The notes: generated by a model from the sequence alone, not told the origin. 14,728 bases of DNA from an uncultured Campylobacter sp. (GCF_938045535.1 NZ_CALIMQ010000051.1:1-14728), one strand, 5' to 3'; positions 7,224 to 14,290 are shown, counted from the stretch's first letter. Numbers and translations: made by a program.

Positions 7224-7238
7224 GCCGAAATGCTCGGC
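7224..7238 (+). terminator. Weak candidate terminator after ftsY
   Basis: GCCGA, a 5-base loop and TCGGC form a 5-bp stem about 58 bases after the ftsY stop, followed by AAATTTT. The stem is short, so this is tentative. Confidence 0.3.
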
Positions 7239-7318
7239 AAATTTTGCCGCTTTATTATCTTAGAATAAATTTTGCTTAAAATTTTACGATTTTCGCTTAT
7301 GATTTTGCAAAATTTTAG

Positions 7319-7388
7319 CTCACGCACCGCATAAAAACGCGCTCGCCCGCGTTCGCTCGCACCAAAACACATATAATGCCGCTACCCG
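7319..7388 (-). pseudogene. Broken duplicate of the 3' end of the DUF1963-like gene
   Basis: This stretch matches the last ~20 codons and stop of the gene at 7877-9493 on the same strand. The best part (7333-7376 against 7893-7936) is 42 of 44 identical. It is not functional: small indels shift the frame, and in the original frame a stop comes directly after Phe-Gly. It begins right after the end of the 150-aa gene, so that gene is bracketed by the true gene end and this fragment. It shows either a past second copy of the DUF1963-like gene or insertion of the 150-aa gene with duplication of the target end. Confidence 0.75.
7333..7376. repeat. 44-bp direct repeat, copy 1 (degenerate side)
   Basis: Same orientation as 7893-7936 with a spacing of exactly 560 bases; differences are at 7345 and 7353 only. 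The last 23 bases are identical. Confidence 0.85.
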
Positions 7389-7401
7389 AAACGCGGCGCT
7401 C

Positions 7402-7854
7402 CTACAAGAATTCTTCAATGATCTCAAGCTGTTTAAATTTCAAGGTTATCCTCTGTCCGCTCGCAAAGATAAAATCATACTCACAAACGCCTCTAGGCTT
7501 TAGCGAAAATTGATGAACTATCAGATCGTTATTTTTAAAGCTCTTGTCGTCCGTTTTGAAGCGGACGGCTAGGACGTTTTTGAAAACAAATTTAAAATTT
7601 CTATCTCGGTAGGGCGATAAAAATTTCATCGTCAGTCTATCTTCGTTTTTTAAAATGCCAAATTTAAATTCAGTCAAAACGGCGTCGTGAAGGGTCTCTT
7701 TCGTACTGAACAGATACCTTTTTGGATCCGAAACGAACCGCCTGATAGGCTTTGCTATTTCGTTTTCATTCTTGCGAAGCGACTTAAAATAATCGTCAAA
7801 ATACCAAATACCGCCCTTTCTTTTTATTTTCGCCGTGATCATCCGTCCGTCCAT
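7402..7854 (-). CDS. Hypothetical protein inside a direct repeat
   Basis: This encodes up to 150 aa, basic, without signal peptide or membrane helix. I do not recognise the family. Visible features are a Lys/Arg-rich start (ITAKIKRKGG), an aromatic patch WYFDDYF, and a C-terminal half of alternating strand-like segments rich in Phe and Lys (FKFVFKNVLAVRFK, YDFIFASGQRITLKFK). The ATG at 7854 has no strong ribosome binding site; an ATG at 7842, preceded by GGACGG, is an alternative that shortens the protein by four residues. It starts 22 bases after the DUF1963-like gene on the same strand and could share its transcript. It is bracketed by the 44-bp repeat, which suggests it came in as a small cassette. 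A role as a small accessory or immunity-type protein is possible but unsupported. Confidence 0.7.
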   Translation of the reverse strand: MDGRMITAKIKRKGGIWYFDDYFKSLRKNENEIAKPIRRFVSDPKRYLFSTKETLHDAVLTEFKFGILKNEDRLTMKFLSPYRDRNFKFVFKNVLAVRFKTDDKSFKNNDLIVHQFSLKPRGVCEYDFIFASGQRITLKFKQLEIIEEFL

Positions 7855-7876
7855 TTGCGTTTTTCTTAAATTTTAC

Positions 7877-9493
7877 TCATGTGCACTGCATAAAAAACGC
7901 GCTCACCCGCGTCCGCTCGCACCAAAACACATATAAAATCCCGCCGCTGCCGAACATCACCTCGCCGCCTTGCTCGCAGCTTGGAAGCTCGCTATCAAGC
8001 TGCATTAAAAACTCCATCTTTTCGCCGCATATCGGACACGTCGGCACCGAGGCACCCTGTATCCATGATGGCTCGCCGCCGATGCGCGCGAGGTTTTGCC
8101 TGCTGTTTGACATCCCCCAGTCCTGAGCCGCCCAGCGCGCGGGCGTGGGCGCCAGCGCGACCTCGCACTCCATTATCGGCTCATCCTGCACGTATTCGAC
8201 TTGCGTCCTTTCGCCGATACGCCGCGGCATACCCTGTGCGTCGTACTCGTAAAAGGCTATCTCGCCTTCGTTTATCTCTCTGACGTGCGCGGCGAGGATT
8301 AGGCGCGGCAGCGATCGCACGGGCAAGTCGCGGGGCGGCGGATCAAGCGTGATGAGATGAAATAGCGGATTTTGCGCATCGCCGTTCGGCTCATCCAAAA
8401 CCCCGCCGAGCTTATAGCTTGCCTCGCCGCTCTCAAGCCGCCAGGTCGGATGGTGTTTCGCCAGATGCGGTGCATAAGGCGCGCCGAAATAGCCGCGCGG
8501 AAAGATTATGTGATACACGCACTGTCCGCAGTATCTTTTGAGCCTGAATTTCTCGCCGCCAAAGCAAATTTCATCGTTCGGCGCTTTTTGTGATTTATCG
8601 GAATCGGATTCGTTTGAGTTAAATTTAGAGCCATAGTCGACTGCGCCCGCTTTGAAATTTTCGCTCGCTTGGGTTTGCTTGGCGCCGCCGCATTTGCCCG
8701 CATCCATTTTTAAAATTTCATCCGCCGCTTGAGCCGCGCCGTCTGCGTAAAATTTAGTCCGCTCAAAAGTAAATCCCACGGCCTCCAGCCAGTAGCCTAT
8801 ATATTCGAGCAAATCGCACGGGCGATCGAAAAAATCCTCCGCAAGCGCGAACTCGCAGGCAAATTTTACGTTTCGCGGATCGCGGGTTTGCAGCAGGCAG
8901 CTAAAAATTTTTTGCTTATCGTCTCTGCTCGTCTGCGGATCCGCAAGCCTCTCGCGCCAGAACTTTGAGCTCTCGTAACTAAGCCCGCGCCACGGATACT
9001 CCGCGTAATACGCGCTCTCGTTCGGCTGCAGTTTAAAAAGCTCGCCAAGATATGGGTGCAAAAGCGGCGCGAACTCGAGACTTGCCGCAGCGATTACCTC
9101 TTCGGCGTTTTTCCAGCGCGCGCTTTTTTCATCTCTACCGTGTTGCCGCGCATTTTTGCCTGCGCTTTTGTCCGCCCGCGCCGAGCGTGCGTTCTCTCCC
9201 GTCTGTGCCGCGCTTTCGTCCTGCTTCGTTTCGCGCCCCTCTGCCGCCTCTTCGCGCAAAATTTCAACCGCCGTGGCGATCAGAGCTTTAAAATCCCCCT
9301 CGCCTACATAGCCCAGAGCGTCCTTTAGCAGCGTGCCGCCCTCTTGCTGCCCACGCAGCAGGCTGTCCGCTAGCGTAAAATACGCCGTCTCGTCTCCTTG
9401 TAGCCGCCAAAACCGCTCGTATAAACCGGGCATACTAAAGCCGTCGCGCGCAAAGTCCTGCGCCAATTTTAGCGCCTCGTCTCGTTTATCCAT
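7877..9493 (-). CDS. DUF1963/YwqG-like protein
   Basis: This encodes 538 aa, cytoplasmic by appearance. The C-terminal part fits the DUF1963/YwqG family: PRLILAAHVREINEGEIAFYEYD, then RIGGEPSWIQG near 470-479, CPICG at 486-490, EFLMQLDSEL and GSGGILYVFWC close to the end. The function of that family is not established; members often occur near toxin/immunity genes. CPICG with other cysteines nearby (CEQGG, FWC) could bind zinc. The N-terminal ~280 aa look helical and I cannot place them. Two low-complexity charged stretches, at about 87-130 and 275-305, probably are flexible linkers. The ATG at 9493 has AAAGGA upstream. The final codons are duplicated further downstream at 7319-7388, beyond the 150-aa gene. 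Confidence 0.78.
   Translation of the reverse strand: MDKRDEALKLAQDFARDGFSMPGLYERFWRLQGDETAYFTLADSLLRGQQEGGTLLKDALGYVGEGDFKALIATAVEILREEAAEGRETKQDESAAQTGENARSARADKSAGKNARQHGRDEKSARWKNAEEVIAAASLEFAPLLHPYLGELFKLQPNESAYYAEYPWRGLSYESSKFWRERLADPQTSRDDKQKIFSCLLQTRDPRNVKFACEFALAEDFFDRPCDLLEYIGYWLEAVGFTFERTKFYADGAAQAADEILKMDAGKCGGAKQTQASENFKAGAVDYGSKFNSNESDSDKSQKAPNDEICFGGEKFRLKRYCGQCVYHIIFPRGYFGAPYAPHLAKHHPTWRLESGEASYKLGGVLDEPNGDAQNPLFHLITLDPPPRDLPVRSLPRLILAAHVREINEGEIAFYEYDAQGMPRRIGERTQVEYVQDEPIMECEVALAPTPARWAAQDWGMSNSRQNLARIGGEPSWIQGASVPTCPICGEKMEFLMQLDSELPSCEQGGEVMFGSGGILYVFWCERTRVSAFFMQCT
7893..7936. repeat. 44-bp direct repeat, copy 2 (gene end)
   Basis: This copy encodes the C-terminal ~15 residues of the DUF1963-like protein. 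The other copy is at 7333-7376. Confidence 0.85.
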
Positions 9494-9523
9494 CTTATTT
9501 CCTTTTGCGATTTTATTTTGATA

Positions 9524-9529
9524 ATTTTA
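9524..9529 (-). promoter_or_regulatory. Possible -10 box for the DUF1963-like gene
   Basis: TAAAAT on the minus strand 30 bases before the ATG at 9493, matching five of six consensus bases. The region is AT-rich, so chance matches are easy. Confidence 0.35.
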
Positions 9530-9633
9530 GCGTAAATTTAGATTAAATTTTGAAAGCGACTTATTTTATATGTCAAAATTCCGGCAAAAAATATGAGAGA
9601 TTAAATTCGGCGTAAATTAAAATTTAGAAGTGT

Positions 9634-9655
9634 GCCGAGCCCCGTAGAGCCCGGC
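9634..9655 (-). terminator. Candidate terminator after brnQ
   Basis: Read on the minus strand, a 9-bp stem with two G-T wobbles closes a TACG loop between C and G (a UNCG-type tetraloop, which is very stable in RNA). It starts 25 bases after the brnQ stop. Flanking AAAATTTA and TAAATTTT can extend the stem with a 7-base bulge and give a partial T-run. The poor T-run lowers confidence. Confidence 0.55.
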
Positions 9656-9679
9656 TAAATTTTAAAATAGCTCTTAAAT

Positions 9680-11011
9680 TTAAAAGCTATCGTCTCTTTT
9701 TTCAAAGATCAGATGCAGCACGTATGTCACGGCGAAGGTCAAGGTGCTAGGCACGATCCAGCCGAGCATCGAGTCGTAAAACGGCATCATCTTCACAAAC
9801 GACGTCACAAGCGGCACCGAAATCCCCAAAATATCAAGTCCGTTTATGACGCCCTCGACGACGCAAACATAGACGCAGGCACGGTAAATCAGCTTGCTCG
9901 AATCGATCCACGGATTAATCAGCGAGAGGATTATCAGCATGATTGAGATCGGATAGATGGCGACGAGCACGGGGATGGAGCCTTTGATGATGGTCGTAAG
10001 GCCGAAATTTGCGACTCCAAAGCCGATCACGCACCAAGCGATCGCCCAGGTTTTGTATTTGATCTTGCCTTTCGTAAGCTCTTCGAAGTATTCGCTAGCC
10101 GAGCTTATAAGCCCTAACGTCGTGGTGATGCAGGCTAGAAAAAACGCGCTGCCTAGGATCACGACGCCAATTCTTCCGAAATAATGATCGCTTACTCGCG
10201 ACAGAAGCTCCGCTCCGTTGATATTCGGCGTATCTTTGAAAAGCTCCGCGGAGGTTGCGCCCAGATAGCCCAGCATAAAATATATCGTCATCAGTATGAC
10301 GCCCGACATCATTCCCGCTTTTATCGTAGAGGTGACGAGGTGCTTCTCGTCGCTTACGCCAGTTGCTTTAATAGCGTTAATTACGATGATTCCGAATGCC
10401 AGTGATGCAAGCGCGTCCATCGTCTGATAGCCCTCTACGAAACCCTTTGCTGCGGCATGATCGACATACTCTCCGCTAGGAGCGACGAAGCTTCCGATCG
10501 GAAACAAAAATCCCGCGCCGAAAAGCAGCAAAATAAGCGCCAAAAGTATCGGCGTGAGGTATTTTCCGAGCAGATCGACGAGCTTTGAAGGATTCATACA
10601 GATGTAATAGTTCAGCGCAAAATATGCCGCAGAATAAACAAATAGCCAAATTTGAAGGCGCTCTTCCGCAATAAAAGGCTTAATCGCGATGTCAAAAGGC
10701 ATATTCGCCGCGCGCGGTATCGCAAAAAGAGGCCCGATCGTAAGATATAAAAGCGCGGTAAAAACGATCGCAAACACCGGATCTATGCGGCGCACTAGGC
10801 TCTGAAGCCCCTTAGCGCGCGCAATGCCTGCGACGCCGAGAACCGGCAGAAGCACCGCCGTAGCGCAAAAAAACATTATCGCGACATAAAAATTCTGTCC
10901 GGAATCCTTGCCTAAGCCCGGCGGAAAAATAAAATTTCCCGCACCGAAAAACATCGCAAATAGCGTAAGCGATATCGTCAAAAACTGGCTTCTACTAAGC
11001 TTGCCCTTCAT
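9680..11011 (-). CDS. brnQ: Branched-chain amino acid transport carrier BrnQ
   Basis: This encodes 443 aa, the normal length for the LIVCS family, sodium- or proton-coupled importers of leucine, isoleucine and valine in the inner membrane. The start carries the family signature ISLTLFAMFFGAGNFIFPP with the Gly-Ala-Gly-Asn turn of helix 1 at about 23-26. About twelve hydrophobic segments follow. Other family-like segments are GPLFAIPRAANMPFDIAI, MDALASLAFGIIVINAIKATG and ACITTTLGLISSASEYF. The ATG at 11011 has AAGG six bases upstream. It is a single-gene unit with its own promoter and a likely terminator, and faces away from radA. It is part of the block that separates ftsY from radA. Confidence 0.95.
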   Translation of the reverse strand: MKGKLSRSQFLTISLTLFAMFFGAGNFIFPPGLGKDSGQNFYVAIMFFCATAVLLPVLGVAGIARAKGLQSLVRRIDPVFAIVFTALLYLTIGPLFAIPRAANMPFDIAIKPFIAEERLQIWLFVYSAAYFALNYYICMNPSKLVDLLGKYLTPILLALILLLFGAGFLFPIGSFVAPSGEYVDHAAAKGFVEGYQTMDALASLAFGIIVINAIKATGVSDEKHLVTSTIKAGMMSGVILMTIYFMLGYLGATSAELFKDTPNINGAELLSRVSDHYFGRIGVVILGSAFFLACITTTLGLISSASEYFEELTKGKIKYKTWAIAWCVIGFGVANFGLTTIIKGSIPVLVAIYPISIMLIILSLINPWIDSSKLIYRACVYVCVVEGVINGLDILGISVPLVTSFVKMMPFYDSMLGWIVPSTLTFAVTYVLHLIFEKRDDSF

Positions 11012-11043
11012 CTTAAACCTTCTTTAAATAAAGTGAAGTTTGT

Positions 11044-11049
11044 ATTATA
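11044..11049 (-). promoter_or_regulatory. -10 box for brnQ
   Basis: A perfect TATAAT on the minus strand, 32 bases before the ATG, giving a short leader of about 25 bases. It sits in a divergent spacer with radA. Confidence 0.6.
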
Positions 11050-11056
11050 GTTATAA

Positions 11057-11069
11057 ATGTTTAAAACAT
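11057..11069. promoter_or_regulatory. Candidate operator in the brnQ promoter
   Basis: ATGTTTAAAACAT is a perfect 6-1-6 inverted repeat. It lies 7 to 20 bases upstream of the brnQ -10 box, so a bound regulator would cover the spacer and -35 region. The regulator is unknown; an Lrp-like or other amino-acid regulator is only a guess. AT-rich palindromes are common in this sequence. Confidence 0.35.
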
Positions 11070-11156
11070 ATTTAAATTTAGACGCAAATCCTCTATCTCG
11101 CGATTTTTGATCTCGCAAATAGCGCGCGGAGCGGCTAAAATTTTAAAAATTTTAAG

Positions 11157-11162
11157 TATAAT
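11157..11162 (+). promoter_or_regulatory. -10 box for radA
   Basis: A perfect TATAAT preceded by TTTTAAG, the context seen at Campylobacter sigma-70 promoters. It lies 48 bases before the ATG; GAGGGATAAAG in front of the ATG gives the ribosome binding site. Confidence 0.65.
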
Positions 11163-11210
11163 TTCGCGAAATTCAAGGCTAAATTTAGACAAAATGAGCG
11201 AGGGATAAAG

Positions 11211-12560
11211 ATGGCGAAGATTAAAACCACGATTTTTGAGTGCCAACACTGCGGCAATCAGCAAAGCAGATGGCTCGGCAGATGCCCCGACTGCGGCGCG
11301 TTTGATAGCTTCGTCGAGCTCAAGCCCGCTCAGATCAAAGCGCTAAAAGAGATCGAGGACGAGCTTGCCCGCGCCTCGTCCGCAAGCGCCAAAGCGATCA
11401 GCGAGATACAGATCGAGCAAATTTCGCGCATCGACACCAAGGATAGCGAGCTAAATTTAGTCCTCGGAGGTGGCGTCGTAGAGGGTTCGCTCGTGCTAAT
11501 CGGCGGCAGTCCGGGCATCGGAAAATCCACGCTGCTGCTTAAGATCGCGGCAAATTTAGCAAGCGGCGGCCGCGCCGTGCTTTACGTAAGCGGCGAGGAG
11601 AGCGCCAGCCAGATCAAAATGCGTGCGCAGCGGCTTGGCGCGATAAGCGAGCAGCTGTTTTTGCTCACCGAGATAAATCTGGGCGCCGTGCTTGAAGAGG
11701 TGGAGCGCAGGGATTATAAGTTTATCGTCATCGACAGCATCCAGACGCTTTTTAGCGACAAAGCCCCCTCTGCGCCGGGCTCGATCACGCAGGTGCGCGA
11801 GATCACGTTTGAGCTAATGCGACTTGCTAAAGCGCGCGGGATTTCGATCTTCATCATCGGCCACATCACCAAAGAGGGCTCGATCGCAGGCCCGCGCATA
11901 CTAGAGCATATGGTGGACGTGGTGCTGTATTTCGAGGGCGATGCGAGCAAGCAGCTTAGAATTTTACGCGGTTTTAAGAACCGCTTCGGAGCTACGAGCG
12001 AGGTGGGGATTTTCGAGATGGGGCCGCACGGGCTCGTTAGCGCAAAGGACGTCGCGAGTAAATTTTTCACGCGCGGCAAGGCGGTAAGCGGCTCGGCGAT
12101 CACGATCACGATGGAGGGCACGCGCGCGCTCGTCGTGGAGATCCAAGCACTCGTGTGCGAGAGCGGCTACCCGAAACGTAGCGCTACGGGCTTTGATAAA
12201 AATCGCCTCGATATGCTTCTGGCGCTACTTGATCGCAAGCTTGAGATCGGGCTTGGCGGATACGACGTCTTCGTAAACGTAAGCGGCGGCGTAAAGATCA
12301 CCGAAACGGCGTGCGATCTAGCCGTCGTCGCGGCGATCGTAAGCAGCTTCAAAAACCGCCCGATCAGCAAAGAAAGCGTCTTCATCGGCGAGGTGAGCCT
12401 AAACGGCGAGATCAGAGAGATCTTTAACCTCGATGCGCGCCTAAAGGAAGCTGCGATGCAGAAATTTAAAAACGCGATCGTCCCGATGAAGCCGCAAAAC
12501 GCGCAGGGGCTTAAAATTTTTCACGCTACCGAGATCACGCAAATTTTAGATTGGATGTGA
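11211..12560 (+). CDS. radA: DNA repair protein RadA
   Basis: This encodes 449 aa, the usual RadA (Sms) length. RadA is a RecA-like ATPase and hexameric helicase that extends branches during homologous recombination and natural transformation. Domains in order: a C4 zinc finger with Cys11, Cys14, Cys25 and Cys28; the RecA-like ATPase with the Walker A motif GGSPGIGKST at about 98-107 and a Walker B-type FIVIDSIQT; the RadA-specific KNRFG motif at 256-260; and a C-terminal Lon-protease-like domain (about 280-449) containing VNVSGGVKI and FIGEVSLNGEIR. The ATG at 11211 is well placed after GAGGGATAAAG. It is transcribed alone, with a hairpin about 95 bases downstream. In naturally competent Campylobacter it would act on incoming DNA. 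Confidence 0.97.
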   Translation: MAKIKTTIFECQHCGNQQSRWLGRCPDCGAFDSFVELKPAQIKALKEIEDELARASSASAKAISEIQIEQISRIDTKDSELNLVLGGGVVEGSLVLIGGSPGIGKSTLLLKIAANLASGGRAVLYVSGEESASQIKMRAQRLGAISEQLFLLTEINLGAVLEEVERRDYKFIVIDSIQTLFSDKAPSAPGSITQVREITFELMRLAKARGISIFIIGHITKEGSIAGPRILEHMVDVVLYFEGDASKQLRILRGFKNRFGATSEVGIFEMGPHGLVSAKDVASKFFTRGKAVSGSAITITMEGTRALVVEIQALVCESGYPKRSATGFDKNRLDMLLALLDRKLEIGLGGYDVFVNVSGGVKITETACDLAVVAAIVSSFKNRPISKESVFIGEVSLNGEIREIFNLDARLKEAAMQKFKNAIVPMKPQNAQGLKIFHATEITQILDWM

Positions 12561-12652
12561 GACGGCGCGCTTCTTAGCTTCGGTTTAGCAGAGGGTGCGA
12601 ATGGGCGAAAATGAGTTTTGAGCGGCAAGGGACGCGTTGCTTTTGCATGGGC

Positions 12653-12682
12653 GCGGCGAAGGGCGCAAGCGCGCCGCTTTTT
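12653..12682 (+). terminator. Candidate terminator after radA
   Basis: GCGGCG, a 13-base loop and CGCCGC make a 6-bp GC stem followed directly by five T. It lies about 93 bases after the radA stop. The words TTTTGCATGG on both sides (about 12641 and 12679) form a short direct repeat around it. Confidence 0.55.
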
Positions 12683-12846
12683 GCATGGCTCACAAGCAAG
12701 CGCAAATGAGCTTGATCGCTAAAGCGCGATTTTTGGAATTTCACGTATCGTAGCGGCTCAAAATTTCATTTGAGCTTTAAAACGGCTCGGCGACGGTGCG
12801 GTTAAAATTTAATCATTCGCGCCGCATCCTAGTAAACAAGATAGGT

Positions 12847-12893
12847 GCTTTGCGGCGTAAATTTTAAAATTTTGCCGCAATGCAGCGCAAAGC
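12847..12893. repeat. Two mutually exclusive inverted repeats
   Basis: TTGCGGC (12850-12856) pairs with GCCGCAA (12874-12880) around a spacer that contains the palindrome AAATTTTAAAATTT. GCTTTGCG (12847-12854) pairs with CGCAAAGC (12886-12893). The two share bases, so only one can form at a time. This resembles an attenuator or switch layout, but no gene follows closely. Confidence 0.5.
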
Positions 12894-13285
12894 CGAGCGC
12901 GGTAGGCCCTTGCGTCGCACAAAATTCTATCGTGACGCACAGGACGTATCGCATAGGGCTAAGAGCCGGTAAAATTTTAGCGACGCCAAGCTCTCATGCA
13001 CGGACGCGACGCGGATACCACAAGCAAAGTATCGCGCGCCGAGCCGAATGGGCGCCGCCGTAGCACGTCGCAACCCGAAAAGGCTTGCTAACAAGACGCT
13101 ATGCAAGCCAAAGCGCGCAGGTCCGCCTCACATAGCCAAAAGACAGAGCCCGAGAGGTGGCAAGATAGCAACGCAGCGAGAGCGCGATGAAATTTTAACG
13201 CAGACCGCATAAGCCGTCGGCAAAGCCTAATTCTACGGACAGGTTCTGCAGATAAAATTTCGCAAATTTAGCGCGGATAAAATTT

Positions 13286-13291
13286 TATAAA
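13286..13291 (+). promoter_or_regulatory. Possible -10 box for the membrane protein gene
   Basis: TATAAA, five of six consensus bases, 26 bases before the ATG at 13312, inside a very AT-rich stretch. The leader would be about 14 bases. Confidence 0.35.
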
Positions 13292-13311
13292 ATTTAAACG
13301 GAAAGGTGCGT

Positions 13312-14055
13312 ATGAGCCCAAACGTAATCGTCAAATTCGTCATTTTGTTTTTCATCAGAGCGCAAAGCTTAAACATTAAATTTAGCAGGCTCGATGCCGT
13401 CGTATCGCGCGCTTACGCCAAATATGGGGCGCTCTTTAAGCTCAGCGTGCCGCTACTTGCCGCAGCATCGGTATTTGCGCTGTTTAACCTATACGATTTT
13501 GCCAAAGCCAACTACGCACTGACGATCTTTTTGCTTGCTTTGGGCTCGCCTCTGCTTGCGTATGGCTTTTTTAAGGCGATAAAATCAGCGATGACCTTCG
13601 CGCTATTTGTGATCCCCTTTGCGGCGGTGTTTGCGATCATCGCGGTTACGGGTGCACAAAAGCTTGATAACTCGCTAAATTTCAACATCGTCTTTCCGCT
13701 GTTTTTCACCATCGTGTGGTTTGCGATGTCGGTGATCGCCGATGAGGACGTGGCGCAGATCATGAATAAGATCGTATCGAAGCTCTCGACGCTTTTCGTG
13801 ACGATTTTCATCCTTTACAACTACGAGACGCTTCACGGAATTTTAACCGCGGGCGCGGGAGGGTATCGCGCGGGCAGCGACGAGCTAAACGCGCTTGATC
13901 TGGTGTTTATGACGATTAGATTTTTCACGCTGCCTTCGATTTTTACATTGATGATTTTTGAGATCAAAGATTATCTTTTTATCAGATACGGCGCGTTCGT
14001 GCAGGCTCAGCAGGAGCGCGTAGAGGATTTAAAAAATTCCAAGGGCTCGAAGTAA
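13312..14055 (+). CDS. Integral membrane protein of unknown function
   Basis: This encodes 247 aa. The start is the ATG at 13312 with GGAAAGG five bases upstream; an in-frame GTG at 13306 overlaps that site and is rejected. Hydrophobic segments are visible at about 46-62 (SVPLLAAASVFALFNLY), 70-88, 93-112, 126-145, 158-176 and 202-220, so roughly six membrane helices. The N-terminal ~40 aa are basic and the C-terminal ~25 aa are charged and soluble (QAQQERVEDLKNSK), suggesting both ends face the cytoplasm. I recognise no transporter or enzyme motif. It stands between the long non-coding stretch and the convergent binding-protein gene, so the neighbourhood gives no clue. Confidence 0.8.
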   Translation: MSPNVIVKFVILFFIRAQSLNIKFSRLDAVVSRAYAKYGALFKLSVPLLAAASVFALFNLYDFAKANYALTIFLLALGSPLLAYGFFKAIKSAMTFALFVIPFAAVFAIIAVTGAQKLDNSLNFNIVFPLFFTIVWFAMSVIADEDVAQIMNKIVSKLSTLFVTIFILYNYETLHGILTAGAGGYRAGSDELNALDLVFMTIRFFTLPSIFTLMIFEIKDYLFIRYGAFVQAQQERVEDLKNSKGSK

Positions 14056-14163
14056 AAATTTAAAGTTTAATTCAATCTAATTTCGCGCGCCTTAAATGCT
14101 CGCAAATACTAAAGATTGCGACCGCCATGTGCACGCTGGCTTAGGCGCGGCAGTGGGACCAAT

Positions 14164-14215
14164 AAAATTTGAAATGAAATTTTAGGACAAAATTTTGAGA
14201 TGGAATTTTAATGAC
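14164..14215. repeat. Imperfect tandem duplication of about 26 bp
   Basis: Two adjacent units (14164-14188 and 14189-14215) share the pattern AAAATTT-GA-ATG-AATTTTA-GAC with a few substitutions and small indels. Non-coding, between two convergent genes. Confidence 0.5.
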
Positions 14216-14228
14216 GCACCGGTTATGC

Positions 14229-14273
14229 GCGGGCTAGGATTTAAAGCCGCGAAGCTTCAAATCCCGACCCCGC
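14229..14273. terminator. Strong hairpin between convergent genes
   Basis: GCGGG/CCCGC forms the outer stem and GGATTTAAAGC/GCTTCAAATCC an 11-bp inner stem with one mismatch around a CGCGAA loop. It lies 17 bases beyond the stop of the binding-protein gene and 170 beyond that of the membrane protein gene. There is no T-run on the minus strand, while the plus side leads into AATCAAAATTT. It may serve as a bidirectional transcription end or RNA 3' stabiliser; the terminator label is tentative. Confidence 0.4.
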
Positions 14274-14290
14274 AATCAAAATTTAAAATT

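Larger units (their letters stand above)
12561..13311. other. Long non-coding stretch with inverted repeats
   Basis: About 750 bp with no credible gene; the best plus-strand frame (12845-13063) has skewed composition and no family look. The base composition is mixed: GC-rich with AAATTT islands. Inverted repeats seen: 12850-12856 with 12874-12880 (TTGCGGC/GCCGCAA, whose spacer is itself palindromic); the overlapping 12847-12854 with 12886-12893 (GCTTTGCG/CGCAAAGC), which excludes the first; 12906-12914 with 12950-12959 (GCCCTTGCG/CGCATAGGGC, one bulge); and 13082-13088 with 13103-13109 (GGCTTGC/GCAAGCC). It does not match SRP RNA, tmRNA, RNase P RNA or a tRNA by their usual signatures. It may contain an unrecognised RNA or be decayed DNA. 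Confidence 0.55.

Noticed and set aside
11061..11264. Minus-strand 67-codon frame between brnQ and radA
   Set aside because: It crosses the radA start and promoter and has no ribosome binding site or recognisable content.
12845..13063. Plus-strand 72-codon frame after radA
   Set aside because: Starts inside a hairpin arm, with Arg/Ala-rich content of a random GC-rich frame and no ribosome binding site.
13080..13200. Possible SRP, tmRNA or RNase P RNA
   Set aside because: A short CAGGTCC word recalls SRP RNA, but the GGAAGGAAGCAGCC core is missing, and signatures of the other two RNAs are absent.
14221..14280. Hairpin region considered as a tRNA
   Set aside because: It folds as one long stem; no cloverleaf arms, anticodon loop or TTCRA loop can be placed.
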